A stretch of DNA of 64,000 nucleotides from Mytilus galloprovincialis (lineage: Eukaryota; Mollusca; Bivalvia; Mytilida; Mytilidae). The translations under genes and the position numbers were made by a program. The DNA is taken from assembly GCF_965363235.1 (NCBI RefSeq), contig NC_134844.1:49906872-49970871 (forward strand). Direction: 5' to 3'. Shown piece after piece: positions 12,733 to 22,777 of the stretch. A model generated the notes under the pieces. The model searched no databases. It saw only the letters and a list, made by a program, of their open reading frames with translations, and was not told the DNA's origin. Positions within the stretch are counted from its first letter, which is position 1. Each line of letters starts with the position of its first letter.

Positions 12733-13385
12733 GTCATTTTGGGTATTTAGAATAAGTGAAAAATTCAATAATGCTATAAGAATTTGCCTTTTTGCGTCCT
12801 CAATCAATTATTCAATATATATATCAAATCTTTGCATATTATACTAATAAAATCACTATCTTCTGCATATTCCACTATAAAATTGGTTATATATATATCT
12901 AGCAAAATTTAATAAATGGGATTATATTAAAGCAACACACTAGCCAGAAACGCTGCTTCAACAAATACAACCATGAAAATAGGTTATTTCTGGTATTGAG
13001 CACACAATCCGTCGTTAATACAAATGAAAACACTATAAACATATGATAATTTCTTATTAAAACGAAGTACTTTTTTTCTATTGTATTGCGTAAATGCCTA
13101 AATGCAACGTTTGCTATTTATCAAACTTCAAAAAATGAAAGCAATCTCTAAGATATAATTTTATATTCAACAAAATGAATTACTAAAATTCAAAACTTTT
13201 ACTACTAAATTAACCTCTCTTCACTCAGAGACTGACAACATATACAATGAAGATTAAAACTTCAGCAAAAATACAAGAACAGTAAATTTGAAATCTTTTG
13301 AAAACTGCTATCATAGCAATACTGAAGCAAATATTCTCTCGATATTTTATTAGTAAAACAAATCAATTCAAAACACTTATCCGCT
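12733..13385. other. AT-rich core sequence of the long element, nothing recognised
   Basis: No open frame, repeat array or RNA gene could be recognised here. Confidence 0.4.
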
Positions 13386-13397
13386 TAAGCCCCAGTC

Positions 13398-13745
13398 CCA
13401 CTAGACCACGATCGCACCACGCTCACCGCGATCTAAAATGAATTCAGATCTTGGTGATGTCGCGGTATGAGCGGCATGAAAATGGAAATTTTCGTTGCTT
13501 TCACGATGCCACTTGGTCCTCATTACGCTTCTACAGCGATCCCGCTCGGATTATAGCACGTTCTCACCGCGCTTATTCTGCGACATCACTACGCTTATCA
13601 AGATCTTTCTACGCTTTTCGCGTTCTCACTACGACCAGACCACGAGTTATCCGATTGCAACACGATCTTATCACGCTGCTACTGCGATTATAGCGCGTTC
13701 CTACCACGATTATACTACGTTCATACCGCGATCTTACTACGTTCT
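13398..13745. repeat. Array of short 'CACGATCTTACTACG' words
   Basis: Irregular tandem words of about 11-12 bases (variants such as TTCTCACTACGA, GATTATAGCGCG, CGATCTTACTAC). The open frames here have repetitive Arg/Ser/Thr/Tyr content and are products of the array. Confidence 0.75.
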
Positions 13746-14014
13746 CAGCAAAAACGTCAACATAGTGTTCCATATCAATACTGTTCCATTCCTTCTATTT
13801 CTTATTAATACGTATATTTCTTGGAAACAATACAGTCATGTCACCAAAATCTCTTTAAAAACGTGGCCGTGGTAGTAGGGATTGACGTAGAGGCAGAGGG
13901 AGCAAAGTAACGAATCCTGATCAAGCAGAGATGTCGGACCGACCAATCCAACCTAAATTACAAACTAAAAAATTGCTTGTCCATTAGCTCAAATGACGAT
14001 ATTTAGTGAACGAT

Positions 14015-14135
14015 AGCAAAGATAACACAGATGTGTCAATAGATATAGGAAAATGTGGTATGAGTGCCAATGAGACAACTCTAACAATTTATAAAACTAT
14101 TGTAGGCCAAGGTACGGCCTTCAACACGGAGGATG
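14015..14135 (+). repeat. Mussel-type repeat fragment ('GAGTGCCAATGAGACAACTC')
   Basis: Contains GTATGAGTGCCAATGAGACA and a following AAGGTACGGCCTTCAACAC, the same dispersed family as 4080-4400. Confidence 0.65.
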
Positions 14136-14139
14136 AAAA

Positions 14140-14350
14140 ATTTTGTCCTGCATTTTTTTTAGCTGTAATCTCTGTCCTGCCTTTTTATTTTTCACTGTAA
14201 TCGGTCCTGCCTTTTTTTTTTTAGTTTATCGTGACTTTTTTTTTTACCTAAATTGTCGTCCTGACTTTTTTTTTTGCAAGTGTCACATCCTGCCTTTTTT
14301 TTTTACTCAAAACCCCTGTCCTGCCTATTTTTTCAAATTTCATCCTAGCC
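14140..14350. repeat. Tandem 'TCCTGCCTTTTTTTTT' repeat
   Basis: Five to six units of about 40 bases, each with a TCCTGCC or TCCTGAC word followed by a T-run and a short variable segment. Confidence 0.75.
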
Positions 14351-14557
14351 CCCCATAAAAATCAAATGGTAGCTCCCTTAAACTGTTCGAATGGTATTCA
14401 CAATACATTTTGTGCCGGTTCGCCTTTAAATTGCACACGATATTCTGTTTTTCCATTTCTTTTCCGTTGAGATAAAAGTCTCTTCACTTTAAAACAATAA
14501 ACGTCTGATTGGGTCGTAAATTCATCGGAAGAATTTGTATTGTATCAAAAGATGAAA

Positions 14558-15345
14558 CAGGGGCGTTGCTACCTGGAGGCACGAAAGCACGTGCGTCCAT
14601 GTCGTTTTCACAAGAAAAAAAGAGGGACAGAGAGACAGATGTATTGGTCAATCGCAATCGGACAGAGTGATTCATCAAAATTTATACGGTACAAGATATT
14701 TGTTGAACGTTCCGATAATGTTTGTGTCTTTCCCATGTCGAGAGATGCAGGTAGACAGCAACATCGCGTTAATGTACCGGCTGAAACACCCAGTCAGTAC
14801 TGGAAACGTGCAATGTTTATATCATTTCTTGATTACTTGATAGAAGAACTTGCACGTAGATTGGTGTCTAACGAAGAGCGGTTTTCTGCCCAGTATTTTA
14901 TATCAACAAATCCAAATAGGATTAATTAGGAAGCAATTAGCATATTATTTGAGACGTATATAAATGACCTTAATGTTAACAATGTTGCACAAATTCGCGA
15001 GGACGTTGAACGATGGATTGTTAGGTGGGATATAGCAGCAGACCCAAAGGCATCCACTCGGAAACTCTGTCAGTGCCAAAAAGTCTTTATGTCCAAACAT
15101 TTCCATTTGTCTGATTCTAAAAACATGCCGATGACAACAGCAACATCAGAGAGAAGTGTTAGCGTAATTTGAAGAGTGGAAAACTGGGTCCGCTCTACAA
15201 TGAATACAGAATGACTTTCTACTCTGTCCTTCTTCATTCATGCATACACACATTGGGAAATTGATATTGAAAAAGTTTTTGAAGCATTTGCTGTTAAGAG
15301 GAGACATCGTTTGGGATTCTTTTGCTCATTAAATAATTTTAAATC
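14558..15345 (+). pseudogene. hAT-superfamily transposase fossil (C-terminal part)
   Basis: An open stretch (about 14560-14925) reads GRQQHRVNVPAETPSQYWKR and then FLDYLIEELARRLVSNEERF, the central part of hAT transposases of the ZMYM1/P52rIPK-like type. Downstream the same strand gives MPMTTATSERSVSV, a stop, RVENWVRSTMN, another stop, then DIEKVFEAFAVKRRHRLGFF. That is the C-terminal hAT dimerisation region (TTATSERSFS-type motif, then the DI...V..F..KK RR L tail). At least two stops and frame changes make it inactive. The 5' boundary CAGGGGCGTTGCTA (14558) resembles a hAT terminus; no matching 3' end was found. Its 8-bp-type superfamily does not explain the 6-bp duplication of the surrounding element. 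Confidence 0.75.
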
Positions 15346-15640
15346 AAGAAGCAATTTTTATGAGTTAAACGAATAACATAATTATTTGAGACAACACCAA
15401 ACTTTGCCCCCAACTTGTCAGATGTTTGTCTGAAATATCGGCCTAAAAATCTACAAAGTTGACTTAGAGTATGTGAATTAAACCCCGCTCGTTTTTATAA
15501 GGGCGTTCGACTACGATCCTTAATTTCTAGGATTGCCATTGTCAGTATTCTCCTGTTCCCACGAAGGCCAATGTCCTATTCTTAATATTGAACGATCCTT
15601 AAAATGCTTATTTAGATTTCTCCTATATTTCGATTTCAGA

Positions 15641-15742
15641 CTTATTTGATGTCGAAATATTGGACGTCGGGCTATTTGGGTGCCGGATTAATGGCGTGTC
15701 GGACTACTTGGGTGTCGGAATAATGGGGTGTCGGAATATACA
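15641..15742. repeat. Array of ~16-bp 'GGGTGTCGGAATAAT' words
   Basis: Five or six units (GTGCCGGATTAATGGC, GTGTCGGACTACTTGG, GTGTCGGAATAATGGG). An inverted array of the same family lies at 55835-55915. Confidence 0.7.
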
Positions 15743-15784
15743 GGCTGCCCATAATGGTTTACTTTTACAAACTGTGACTTGGAT

Positions 15785-15890
15785 GAGAAAGTTGAGAAAA
15801 TCAGCGGACAAAAAGCAATGGACAAAAAGCAAAATTATCGGTCAAAATACAAAACGGACAAAAAGCAAAATTGTCGAAAAAAAAGCACCG
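15785..15890. repeat. Array of 'CGGACAAAAAGCAAAATT' words
   Basis: Four units of GGACAAAAAGCA- or GGTCAAAATAC-type words in tandem, directly after the 15641-15742 array. Confidence 0.7.
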
Positions 15891-16235
15891 TATTGTTCGC
15901 TTTAAAAATATACTTGGCATAAAAATGAAAAATGAAAATTATTGATACAAAATAAAACAATCTTACATTTGTATTTATAGAAATAAAAATTATAAAGATG
16001 AGATAAATAGACTGATATTGCTATAATTCACCTAGTCTGTGTGGTAATATAAGATATATTATAGATTCAGTGGCATTGCACGATTTTATCCCTATTCACC
16101 AACAAAAGAGACCCGGGTTAGACATGCAAATCTGTTTTTTCTTTACCTATAACTAATATAAATAATCAAATAATTGAAGAAGGATTTTAAGTTTTCGTAT
16201 CATCAGATCTTTCACGAAGTTCGAAAAAAAATCTT

Positions 16236-16421
16236 CAAAAAGCGGTATTCTGATTGGCTAACTGTACATCACGTGTTATTCCTTAAGCAATTGCATTATA
16301 CAATAAAACGTATCCTTCATGACAACACGAGGTCCCACAAAAAAGTGCACAAGTGAATTGAATAAAATAATGATAAAATTCGTGTTTGCATGATCCTAGC
16401 TAAAAATGTAATTATAAGTAT
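16236..16421. repeat. Left part of a dispersed repeat split by the 16422-18873 element
   Basis: Matches 33530-33719 (TTCTGATTGGCT, CACGTGTTATTCC, AAGTGCACA, TTCGTGTTTGCATGATC). The partner half continues at 18874-18950 (CTTCTTTTTGTAACTTCATA). The copy at 33530-33866 is not interrupted here. Confidence 0.75.
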
Positions 16422-18873
16422 CACTGGTGGTAAGCGGATGGTCGTAACTAAAAGTTACGACCATCCGAAGATGGGAGACAACTCTAGGTATAAGTTTTTC
16501 TTTTCCGATTTTCGTGCACTAAAAGGTTCATTTGAACCAAACCGCTTGTCTCGTACATACTAGTCGGCAGTCCGGTGATATTAAAACCAAATTTGATGCC
16601 TTAAAACATTCCAATTTTCGTAAAATAGTCATTCAAAAATTCAAGCATGATGGTCGTAACTTTAAATGTGTGATGGTCGTAACTTCAACTATAACATTTT
16701 GGATGATGGTCGTAACCGACACAAGATGGTCGTAACTTTGAAAGATGACCGTAACTCGAGTATTTAGACAAACTTTTATTAATGTATTTTAATTGTAAAG
16801 GTAATAGACTCAGATGTAATATATGATTTGCTACAAACAATCTTATTTGTTACTCTGGTAATGATATGCAGAAATTAAGCGAGAGAATTATTAAACATAC
16901 ACATTTCTGATGGATTTCAAACGCTCATCATTTAGGTGCAACAGTGAAAACTAATCAACTCGCATTAAGCCAAACAGTATGTTAGGGTTGAGAATTATTT
17001 TTTTTTTGTACGTTAAGGCATGAAATTATTAAATGCACGTCTACTCCCTTATATTTGTTTTTAGTGTTTTTTTTATTTACGACTTTTTTTTTTATCTCCA
17101 ATCATGTCGGCAGATGAAATTATTAAACGCACAATTCTGAACAATCATCTTTAAATTATCTATTGCAGCTCTTATAAGTCTTTGAGTCTTTGAGTCTTTT
17201 TTACTCCTTGTCTTTAAATTGTTATTGTCTTATAAACTATTGGCCTTCAAATATTCGTCTTTTGATCGTTCATGAGGAAATAGAATCCACAAATGCACTT
17301 CTGAGTCAGGGTTGAGTTCAATATCGTAGCTGCTACGTAGTGCTACGTAGATTTTGACTTTTGAGCATGTAGCTATAGACTAGTTGTTACATAGACATTG
17401 ATAGCGGCTACGTAGCTGCTACGATTTTGAACTCAACCCAGGAATATTGTTGATATATACTTTACACTGCTACATGCACTGAATTTAAGAGTAAAATAAA
17501 ATACTAGTTTGTAGCCAGGCTTAAGCTTGTAGCCAGGATAATGTTACAAGGACTTAGGTCAAACTAAATGTACTGCGGCAACTATTACATACAAATCCCG
17601 GTATGCAGGTTGAAAATCATGTGTAAGTTATATGTTTACATGGTATGAATGGCTACAAGCTACTCATGGACTTCGTCATTGGACATTACTGTGCACCTGA
17701 TTATCAGCTTGATTTCACCAACAACAATATGACGTCTAAGCATCCAGGCTAAAAATAAAGCGTATGTTCTTTAACTCAGGTACGGACCTGCGAATTCGCG
17801 GGTATGCTCTAGTCTCGATAACGACCTTCATAACCTATCAATATTTTAAGCTTATTTTGACTCCTTATTAATGCTCTTTCGACTTAATGTATCATTCTTA
17901 AATTGAAGATTTTAAAAAATCAACTAGTAGGTACATCCTCAACGTTTATATTTTCAATAGATGCGAATTCCAAACGAAAAAAACTTTCGTGCTTTTTATT
18001 TCTAACTAAGAATTATCATAACCAGAGCTGTGTTTCTTTTTTTAAAATGAATTCTCCACTTTTGAGAAATTTACATTGTGAATAAATTTAACCGTTTACA
18101 TTAATTCAACTATTTGCCTCTTTGTTGATTTTATACATAATATTTTCAGAATATATAACTGTTCATTTCATTTTTTATTGTTTCGTTCGATTCGTTCCAA
18201 TTTTTTTTTTACAGGTATCCCTCTCTCCATTTAGATTTTATCATTTGGTGAAAACAACTTCACAAATATATAATATGATATAATATATTCATATAACAAA
18301 AGACACGTTTAGAACTCTTGAATGGTTCGGTACAAGACATTTGAAAAATTTGGAATTTCAAATCGAACTTTAATCAAAATTCCCCAAAAACTAATATTTG
18401 AAAACTTTTAAAATTTTTGATTTGATAAGTGTTACACGCATTGAAATTGCTTTATTTTGCATTGTATGTAAAAAAAGAAAAAAATTCTTCAGAAATACAT
18501 CATATAAAATACTAGTATTCATATAGTAAAAGAAACGTTTAAAACTCTTGACTTGCCTTATTCGGTCTTATTTATCTTAGTTACGACCATCACAAATTTA
18601 CGTTACGACCATCCTCAATATTTTTGTTTTTGTAGTTACGACCATCATGCTTGAATTTTTGAATGACTATTTTACGAAAATTGAAATGTTTTAAGGCATC
18701 AAATATGGTTTTAATATCACCGGACTGCCGAATAGTATGTACGAGACAAGCGGTTTGGTTCAAATGAACCTTTTAGTGCACGAAAATCGGAAAAGAAAAA
18801 CTTATCCCTAGAGTTGTCTCCCATCTCCGGATGGTCGTAACTTTTAGTTACGACCATCCGCTTACCACCAGTG
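16422..18873. mobile_element. 'GATGGTCGTAAC' inverted-repeat element, copy 1 (2.45 kb)
   Basis: Ends CACTGGTGGTAAGCGGATGG and its complement, with inverted arms of about 320 bp. Each tip carries a hairpin (GGATGGTCGTAAC, loop TAAA, then its complement) and the arms carry several further GATGGTCGTAAC words (16650-16755; 18575-18650). AAGTAT flanks both sides (16416-16421, 18874-18879). The related unoccupied site at 33714-33719 reads AAATAT in the same context, which confirms the insertion and its 6-bp duplication. The inside (16800-18540) has no transposase and is shared with copy 2 at 59072-62942. Non-autonomous. Confidence 0.87.
17309..17439. mobile_element. 131-bp foldback MITE inside copy 1
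   Basis: Inverted ends GGGTTGAGTTCAA and, further in, ATCGTAGCTGCTACGTAG, about 32 bp per arm. Copy 2 at about 60310 lacks this segment: the bases on either side are adjacent there. Confidence 0.7.
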
Positions 18874-18954
18874 AAGTATGGGAAGCTTCTTTTTGTAACT
18901 TCATAGGGTTGTAAAAGCGTTAAACGTGCGCACATTTTCAGAATGAAGCGCTAC

Positions 18955-19200
18955 TATGGTGAAGACAAACCATGAATTCTCCCACCTTGGCCTTTAGGCC
19001 CATTGAACCTTAGACCATTACCTATCATTTGTTCCTAGTGGGTAAACATGATTTACCTAAAGGAATGTTTGTCAGGTTTTTTTTTAAATTAGGGGTAGGC
19101 ATGTTAGACCCAGCAGACATAAGTTTGGACCTATGGTGAGGACAAAACATGAGTTGTACCACCTGGGCCTTTATGACCATTGGAACTGTGCTCTGGTTTT
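18955..19200. repeat. Direct repeat, period ~176 bp
   Basis: TATGGTGAAGACAAACCATG near 18955 recurs as TATGGTGAGGACAAAACATG near 19131, each followed by CACCT-GGCCTTTA-G-CCATTG. Origin unknown. Confidence 0.6.
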
Positions 19201-19429
19201 TTTTGCATTTGGTGTTATTATACAATAAGTGTAAAAACAACGTCAATTGGTAGGAAAAAATCGCTGTGTTCGTAACACTTTTTCTTTCTGCTTTCCTAAC
19301 TCAATTTTGCTTAAGTAGTCGGACTTAAAGCCTGGACCATTTGATTTTTTTAGGTATGATCTTAAACTATACAATAATTTTGTCGATTTTTGTCTTGTAT
19401 ATGATATGTAGATGATGGTGATACTACAG

Positions 19430-19806
19430 ATACAGTTAAGTCGGCTTCATATCTTGACTTACATCTAGAAATTGACAATGAGGGTCGGCTGAAAACAAAA
19501 CTTTACGACAAAAGAGATGATTTCAGCTTTCCAATTGTGGACTTTCCATTTCTAAGTAGCAACATTCCAGCAGCACCTGCATACGGGGTACATATCTCCC
19601 AATTGATACGATATTCCCGTGCTTGCATTTCCTATCATGATTTTCTTGATAGAGGGTTGCTGCTCACAAGGAAGCTATTAAACCAAAAGTTCCAAATGGT
19701 GAAGTTGAAGTCATCCCTTCGTAAATTTTACGGACGCGAGTTGGTTGACCGTTATGGAATAACCGTTTCACAAATGATCATATCGGATATGTTCCTTACG
19801 TCGTAA
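19430..19806 (+). pseudogene. Retroelement reverse-transcriptase C-terminal fragment
   Basis: Reads SASYLDLHLEIDNEGRLKTK, then LYDKRDDFSFPIVDFPFL, NIPAAPAYGVHISQLIRYSR and a C-terminal KLKSSLRKFYGRELVDRYG. This C-terminal block follows the 'IDDVLSLNN'-type catalytic motif in a retroelement protein abundant in bivalves, corals and lancelets. The catalytic part is missing upstream, so this is a 5'-truncated copy. I recognise the family by eye but cannot place it with certainty; Penelope-like is one possibility. The element's 3' UTR-like tail runs to about 20110. Confidence 0.65.
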
Positions 19807-20110
19807 CTACAATCCCCTTCCCTTTTATGAATGTGACCTACCGAATTAGACTATTTACCGGATTTGTAATCACATAAGCAACACGACGGGTGCCACATGT
19901 GGAGCAGGATCTGCTTACCCTTCCGGAGCACTTGAGATCACCCCTAGTTTTTTGGTGGGGTTCTTGTTGTTTATTCTTTAGTTTTCTATGTTGTGTCATG
20001 TGTACTATTCTTTGTCTGGTTGTCTTTTTCATTTTTAGCAATGGCGTTGTCAGTTTGTTTTAGATTTATGAGTTTGACAGTCCCTTTGGTATCTTTCGTC
20101 CCTCTTTTAA
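19807..20110 (+). repeat. 3' tail of the retroelement, mussel dispersed repeat
   Basis: Contains ATGGCGTTGTCAGTTTG and CAGTCCCTTTGGTATCTT. Fragments recur at 29585-29635 (plus) and 39505-39610 (minus), consistent with 5'-truncated copies. Confidence 0.6.
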
Positions 20111-20229
20111 AGAAACTCTGTTAGTCCTAACTTTTATTTTTATTGCAAATTTCCAATGGTCAAAAACTTTTGGATCACAACTTTTCAAAAAACTGAATTG
20201 TAGAACACAAGGCCATTGCGTTCCTCATA

Positions 20230-20960
20230 AAAATGAGAATGGAAATTGGGAATTTGTCAAAGAGAAAACAACTCGACCAGAGAACAGACAATAGCAGAAG
20301 GTCACCAAAAGGTCTTCAACGTAGAGCGAGAAATTCCCGCACAAGAGGCTTCCTTCAGAGTGTTCATGACTAAATATGTTGGTTATGTAGTAACTGATAC
20401 TTGAGTCTTGAAGAACAAGATTTATTTCAGTCTTAGTGAAATGCTTTGGACAAACTTTCAGTAATTGTACATATTCTTATTTCGATGCTTTGTGTCTATA
20501 GCTATTGGCTTAGAATAATGTTAGTGTGGTTTTCTTTAGTGGTTTCATACCGATCTTTTAAGTTAATCTATTTTCAATTGATTTTACAGTTTGTTCTTAT
20601 GTTGTACTGTTACACCACTGTCCAAGTTCAAGGATGGGTCGAACGCTCACAAACATGTTTAACTCTTTTTGCATGCATATTTTGTATGTGCCTGTCCCAA
20701 GTTATAGAAGCCTATAGTTCCGTGGTTGTCGATGGTTCATGTCTGTCGACTTATTTTTGATTTTTTGTAAAAAAAAAAATATAGCCGACCATACGGTATG
20801 GGTTATTGTCATTATTGAAGGCCGTATGGTTGACTATAATTGTTATATCCCAATAGTCTAGATGAAAGCCATAAAATGCCGGGAAGCTCACCATATCTTA
20901 TATGGTATATGGTTTGTTTTAAAGTGTTTTCATGTTGAAGGTAATAGGTAAGCTCTAAGT
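20230..20960. repeat. Cluster of mussel dispersed repeat fragments
   Basis: 20235-20345 is an inverted relative of 57050-57320 (GAATGGAAATTGGGAATTTG, AAAGGTCTTCAACGTAGAGC). 20640-20760 has ATGTGCCTGTCCCAAGTTAT. 20780-20840 has a 'CCATACGG' motif of the 4080-4400 family in reverse. Confidence 0.55.
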
Positions 20961-21461
20961 AGGATTCACTGTCTAATGTCTCATTCACATGTACAAAAAA
21001 AATGTACATTTAATTGAACTCGACTCAATTTACCCCCTACTTTTATATCGCTAAAAAAGGGGAATGCATAAATTGAAAATAGCAATCGATCTTAAACTAC
21101 AAATGCAATTGAGCTGAAAATTTACTTGGCTTCACAGGCACTCGAGTTAGAAAAAAAAAATTAAGGTATCAGTTATATTTTTTTCTGAAAAAAGTGACTG
21201 TGCTTTATCTTTTTTAAGCAATACAACATTGTGCACAGTTTTTAAACAAATCAATTGATCAGTGTTTTGATTCAAAAGGAAAAATTCTTGCTACGCTCAA
21301 TATAATAGGAACGTTTTTGGCCATTTACCCAGTTAAACAAATTTTTACGTGAATGGCTGAGAAGTCGATTTTGCTTTTCTCTCATGCACCGCTGGCTTGG
21401 ATGCATTTATTCTTCTCGAGTGATTTTGCGACTAAGGTAGCAACCATTTAGTTTTTTTTTT

Positions 21462-21477
21462 TGGGGGGGGGGGGGGG
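21462..21477. repeat. Poly-G tract in right arm
   Basis: A run of G next to a T-run. The left arm has its own G-run at about 9565-9580, but the two are not at equivalent arm positions. Confidence 0.8.
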
Positions 21478-22434
21478 AGAGATAAAGGGTGTGAATTTTT
21501 CTTCCGGACAGAGTTTTTTTTTAACAATCTATTTTTTTGGCGACAAGACGAAAACAATTTTTCTTTCAATTTTAGCATATGCTGAGGTTGAAACAAACAT
21601 TTTTTTCTCTTCTCATCTCAAAAAACTTTTTTTTCTTCCAAAAGCTGGAATCAAACTTATATCAAAAAGATCCATAGATCCCCCTCCCCCCGCTAGAAAA
21701 TCAAATGGTTGCTGTCTAAGTTCGATTAAGCATACTTTTTTTAATGTTCTTTTTTGGAGATTTTCTTTAGTCACTATGTTTTACTTGATTTTGGTAAATT
21801 GTGACTTTGAAATCTGAAATTAATATACAGATGGTCGAAACACGATGGGGTGGATCGAAGTCCCCGGAGGTGTGGCACAGCATGACCCCTCCAGGATTGG
21901 CAAAATTTAAGAACGATCAAAAACAGTACTACTCGAAAACTACAAATGGGATTGTGCTGCAAATAGAAATTGACCTGTATTTCTGATAGTGCTAAATCAT
22001 TGAACACAATTGAAAAACATCATTTGTTCCAATCTCAACTTGTCATCTATTTTAATGTATACATTGTATTCGATCTTTTAACCCCACACAGTAGTGAAAT
22101 TTTCATTCATGCAATCGGCAACAAATGTACACATTGTATATCTATAGCACCGTTAAGGGTTGAAAGAATTACACAAAGAAGTGTATTTAAACAACAAACA
22201 CGTGTCAAGAATTTGAAATAAATTTTCCAACATGCGAAACCTTAATTATTATATACAAAATCGGCTTAATTGGTAGCAGAGGCGGATTTAGCGGGATGGC
22301 AGAAGGCCATAGTCCCCACTTTTCACATTAAGAAAGTCATTTATTAATTTGAGAAAAGTGGTTATTCATTTACGCAAGAGCAAAGTATAAAAGTAAAAAA
22401 TAAAAGCGAGATTTTGATTGGATAAAAAATTTCA

Positions 22435-22750
22435 TTGAGTTCATTTTAGCATAAGCTAAATTCATTTTAGCATAAGCTAAATTCATTTAAGCATAAGCTA
22501 AAATCATTAAATAAACTTTAATTTCAATATTTATGACCTTGATTCCGCGCCAACATTTATGTATAAGCTAAACAATTCAGCATATGCTAAATTGATTTTA
22601 GCTTATGCTAAAATGAATTCAGCTTATGCTAAAATGAATTTAGCTTAAGCTAAAATGAATTTAGCTTATGCTAAAATGATTTTAGCATATGCTTAATTAT
22701 AATATAGCATATGCTAAAATGATTTAAGCATATGCTAAATTCGATGTTTA
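22435..22750. repeat. Right-arm array of the same palindromic words
   Basis: Inverted counterpart of 7950-8400, with units such as TTTAGCATAAGCTAAA at the same approximate period, separated into two blocks by a short AT-rich segment near 22510-22560. Confidence 0.85.
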
Positions 22751-22771
22751 TGACCCTAATTCCGCGTCATA

Positions 22772-22777
22772 ATTTCC
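22772..22777. repeat. Right target-site duplication ATTTCC
   Basis: ATTTCC directly follows CCGCGTCATA, the right end of the inverted repeat. It lies within the B-box reading frame. Confidence 0.85.

Larger units (their letters stand above)
7932..22771. mobile_element. 14.8-kb long-terminal-inverted-repeat element inserted in a TRIM-like exon
   Basis: Both ends read TATGACGCGGAATTAGGG inward and continue as inverted arms of about 1.7-1.8 kb (7932 to about 9650; about 20962 to 22771). Arms share, in order, arrays of 20-21-bp palindromic words, a stretch near 8400-8600, one near 8680-8900, one near 9000-9120 and one near 9330-9640. By eye over about 90 bp they differ by roughly 12 percent. A perfect 6-bp target duplication flanks the element. 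The core (about 9655-20960) has no large open frame; what is there belongs to nested elements and fossils. Six-bp duplications and long inverted repeats occur in Polinton/Maverick elements, but none of their genes is visible and the ends do not begin with AG; arms of tandem words resemble Foldback-type elements. Superfamily left open; probably non-autonomous. Confidence 0.82.

Noticed and set aside
13451..13875. Arg/Ser/Tyr-rich frames of 80-126 codons
   Set aside because: Follow the CACGATCTTACTACG array on overlapping frames; repeat artefacts.
7932..22771. Calling the long element a Polinton/Maverick
   Set aside because: Six-bp duplication and long inverted repeats fit, but no polymerase, integrase, ATPase or capsid frame is visible and the ends do not start with AG.
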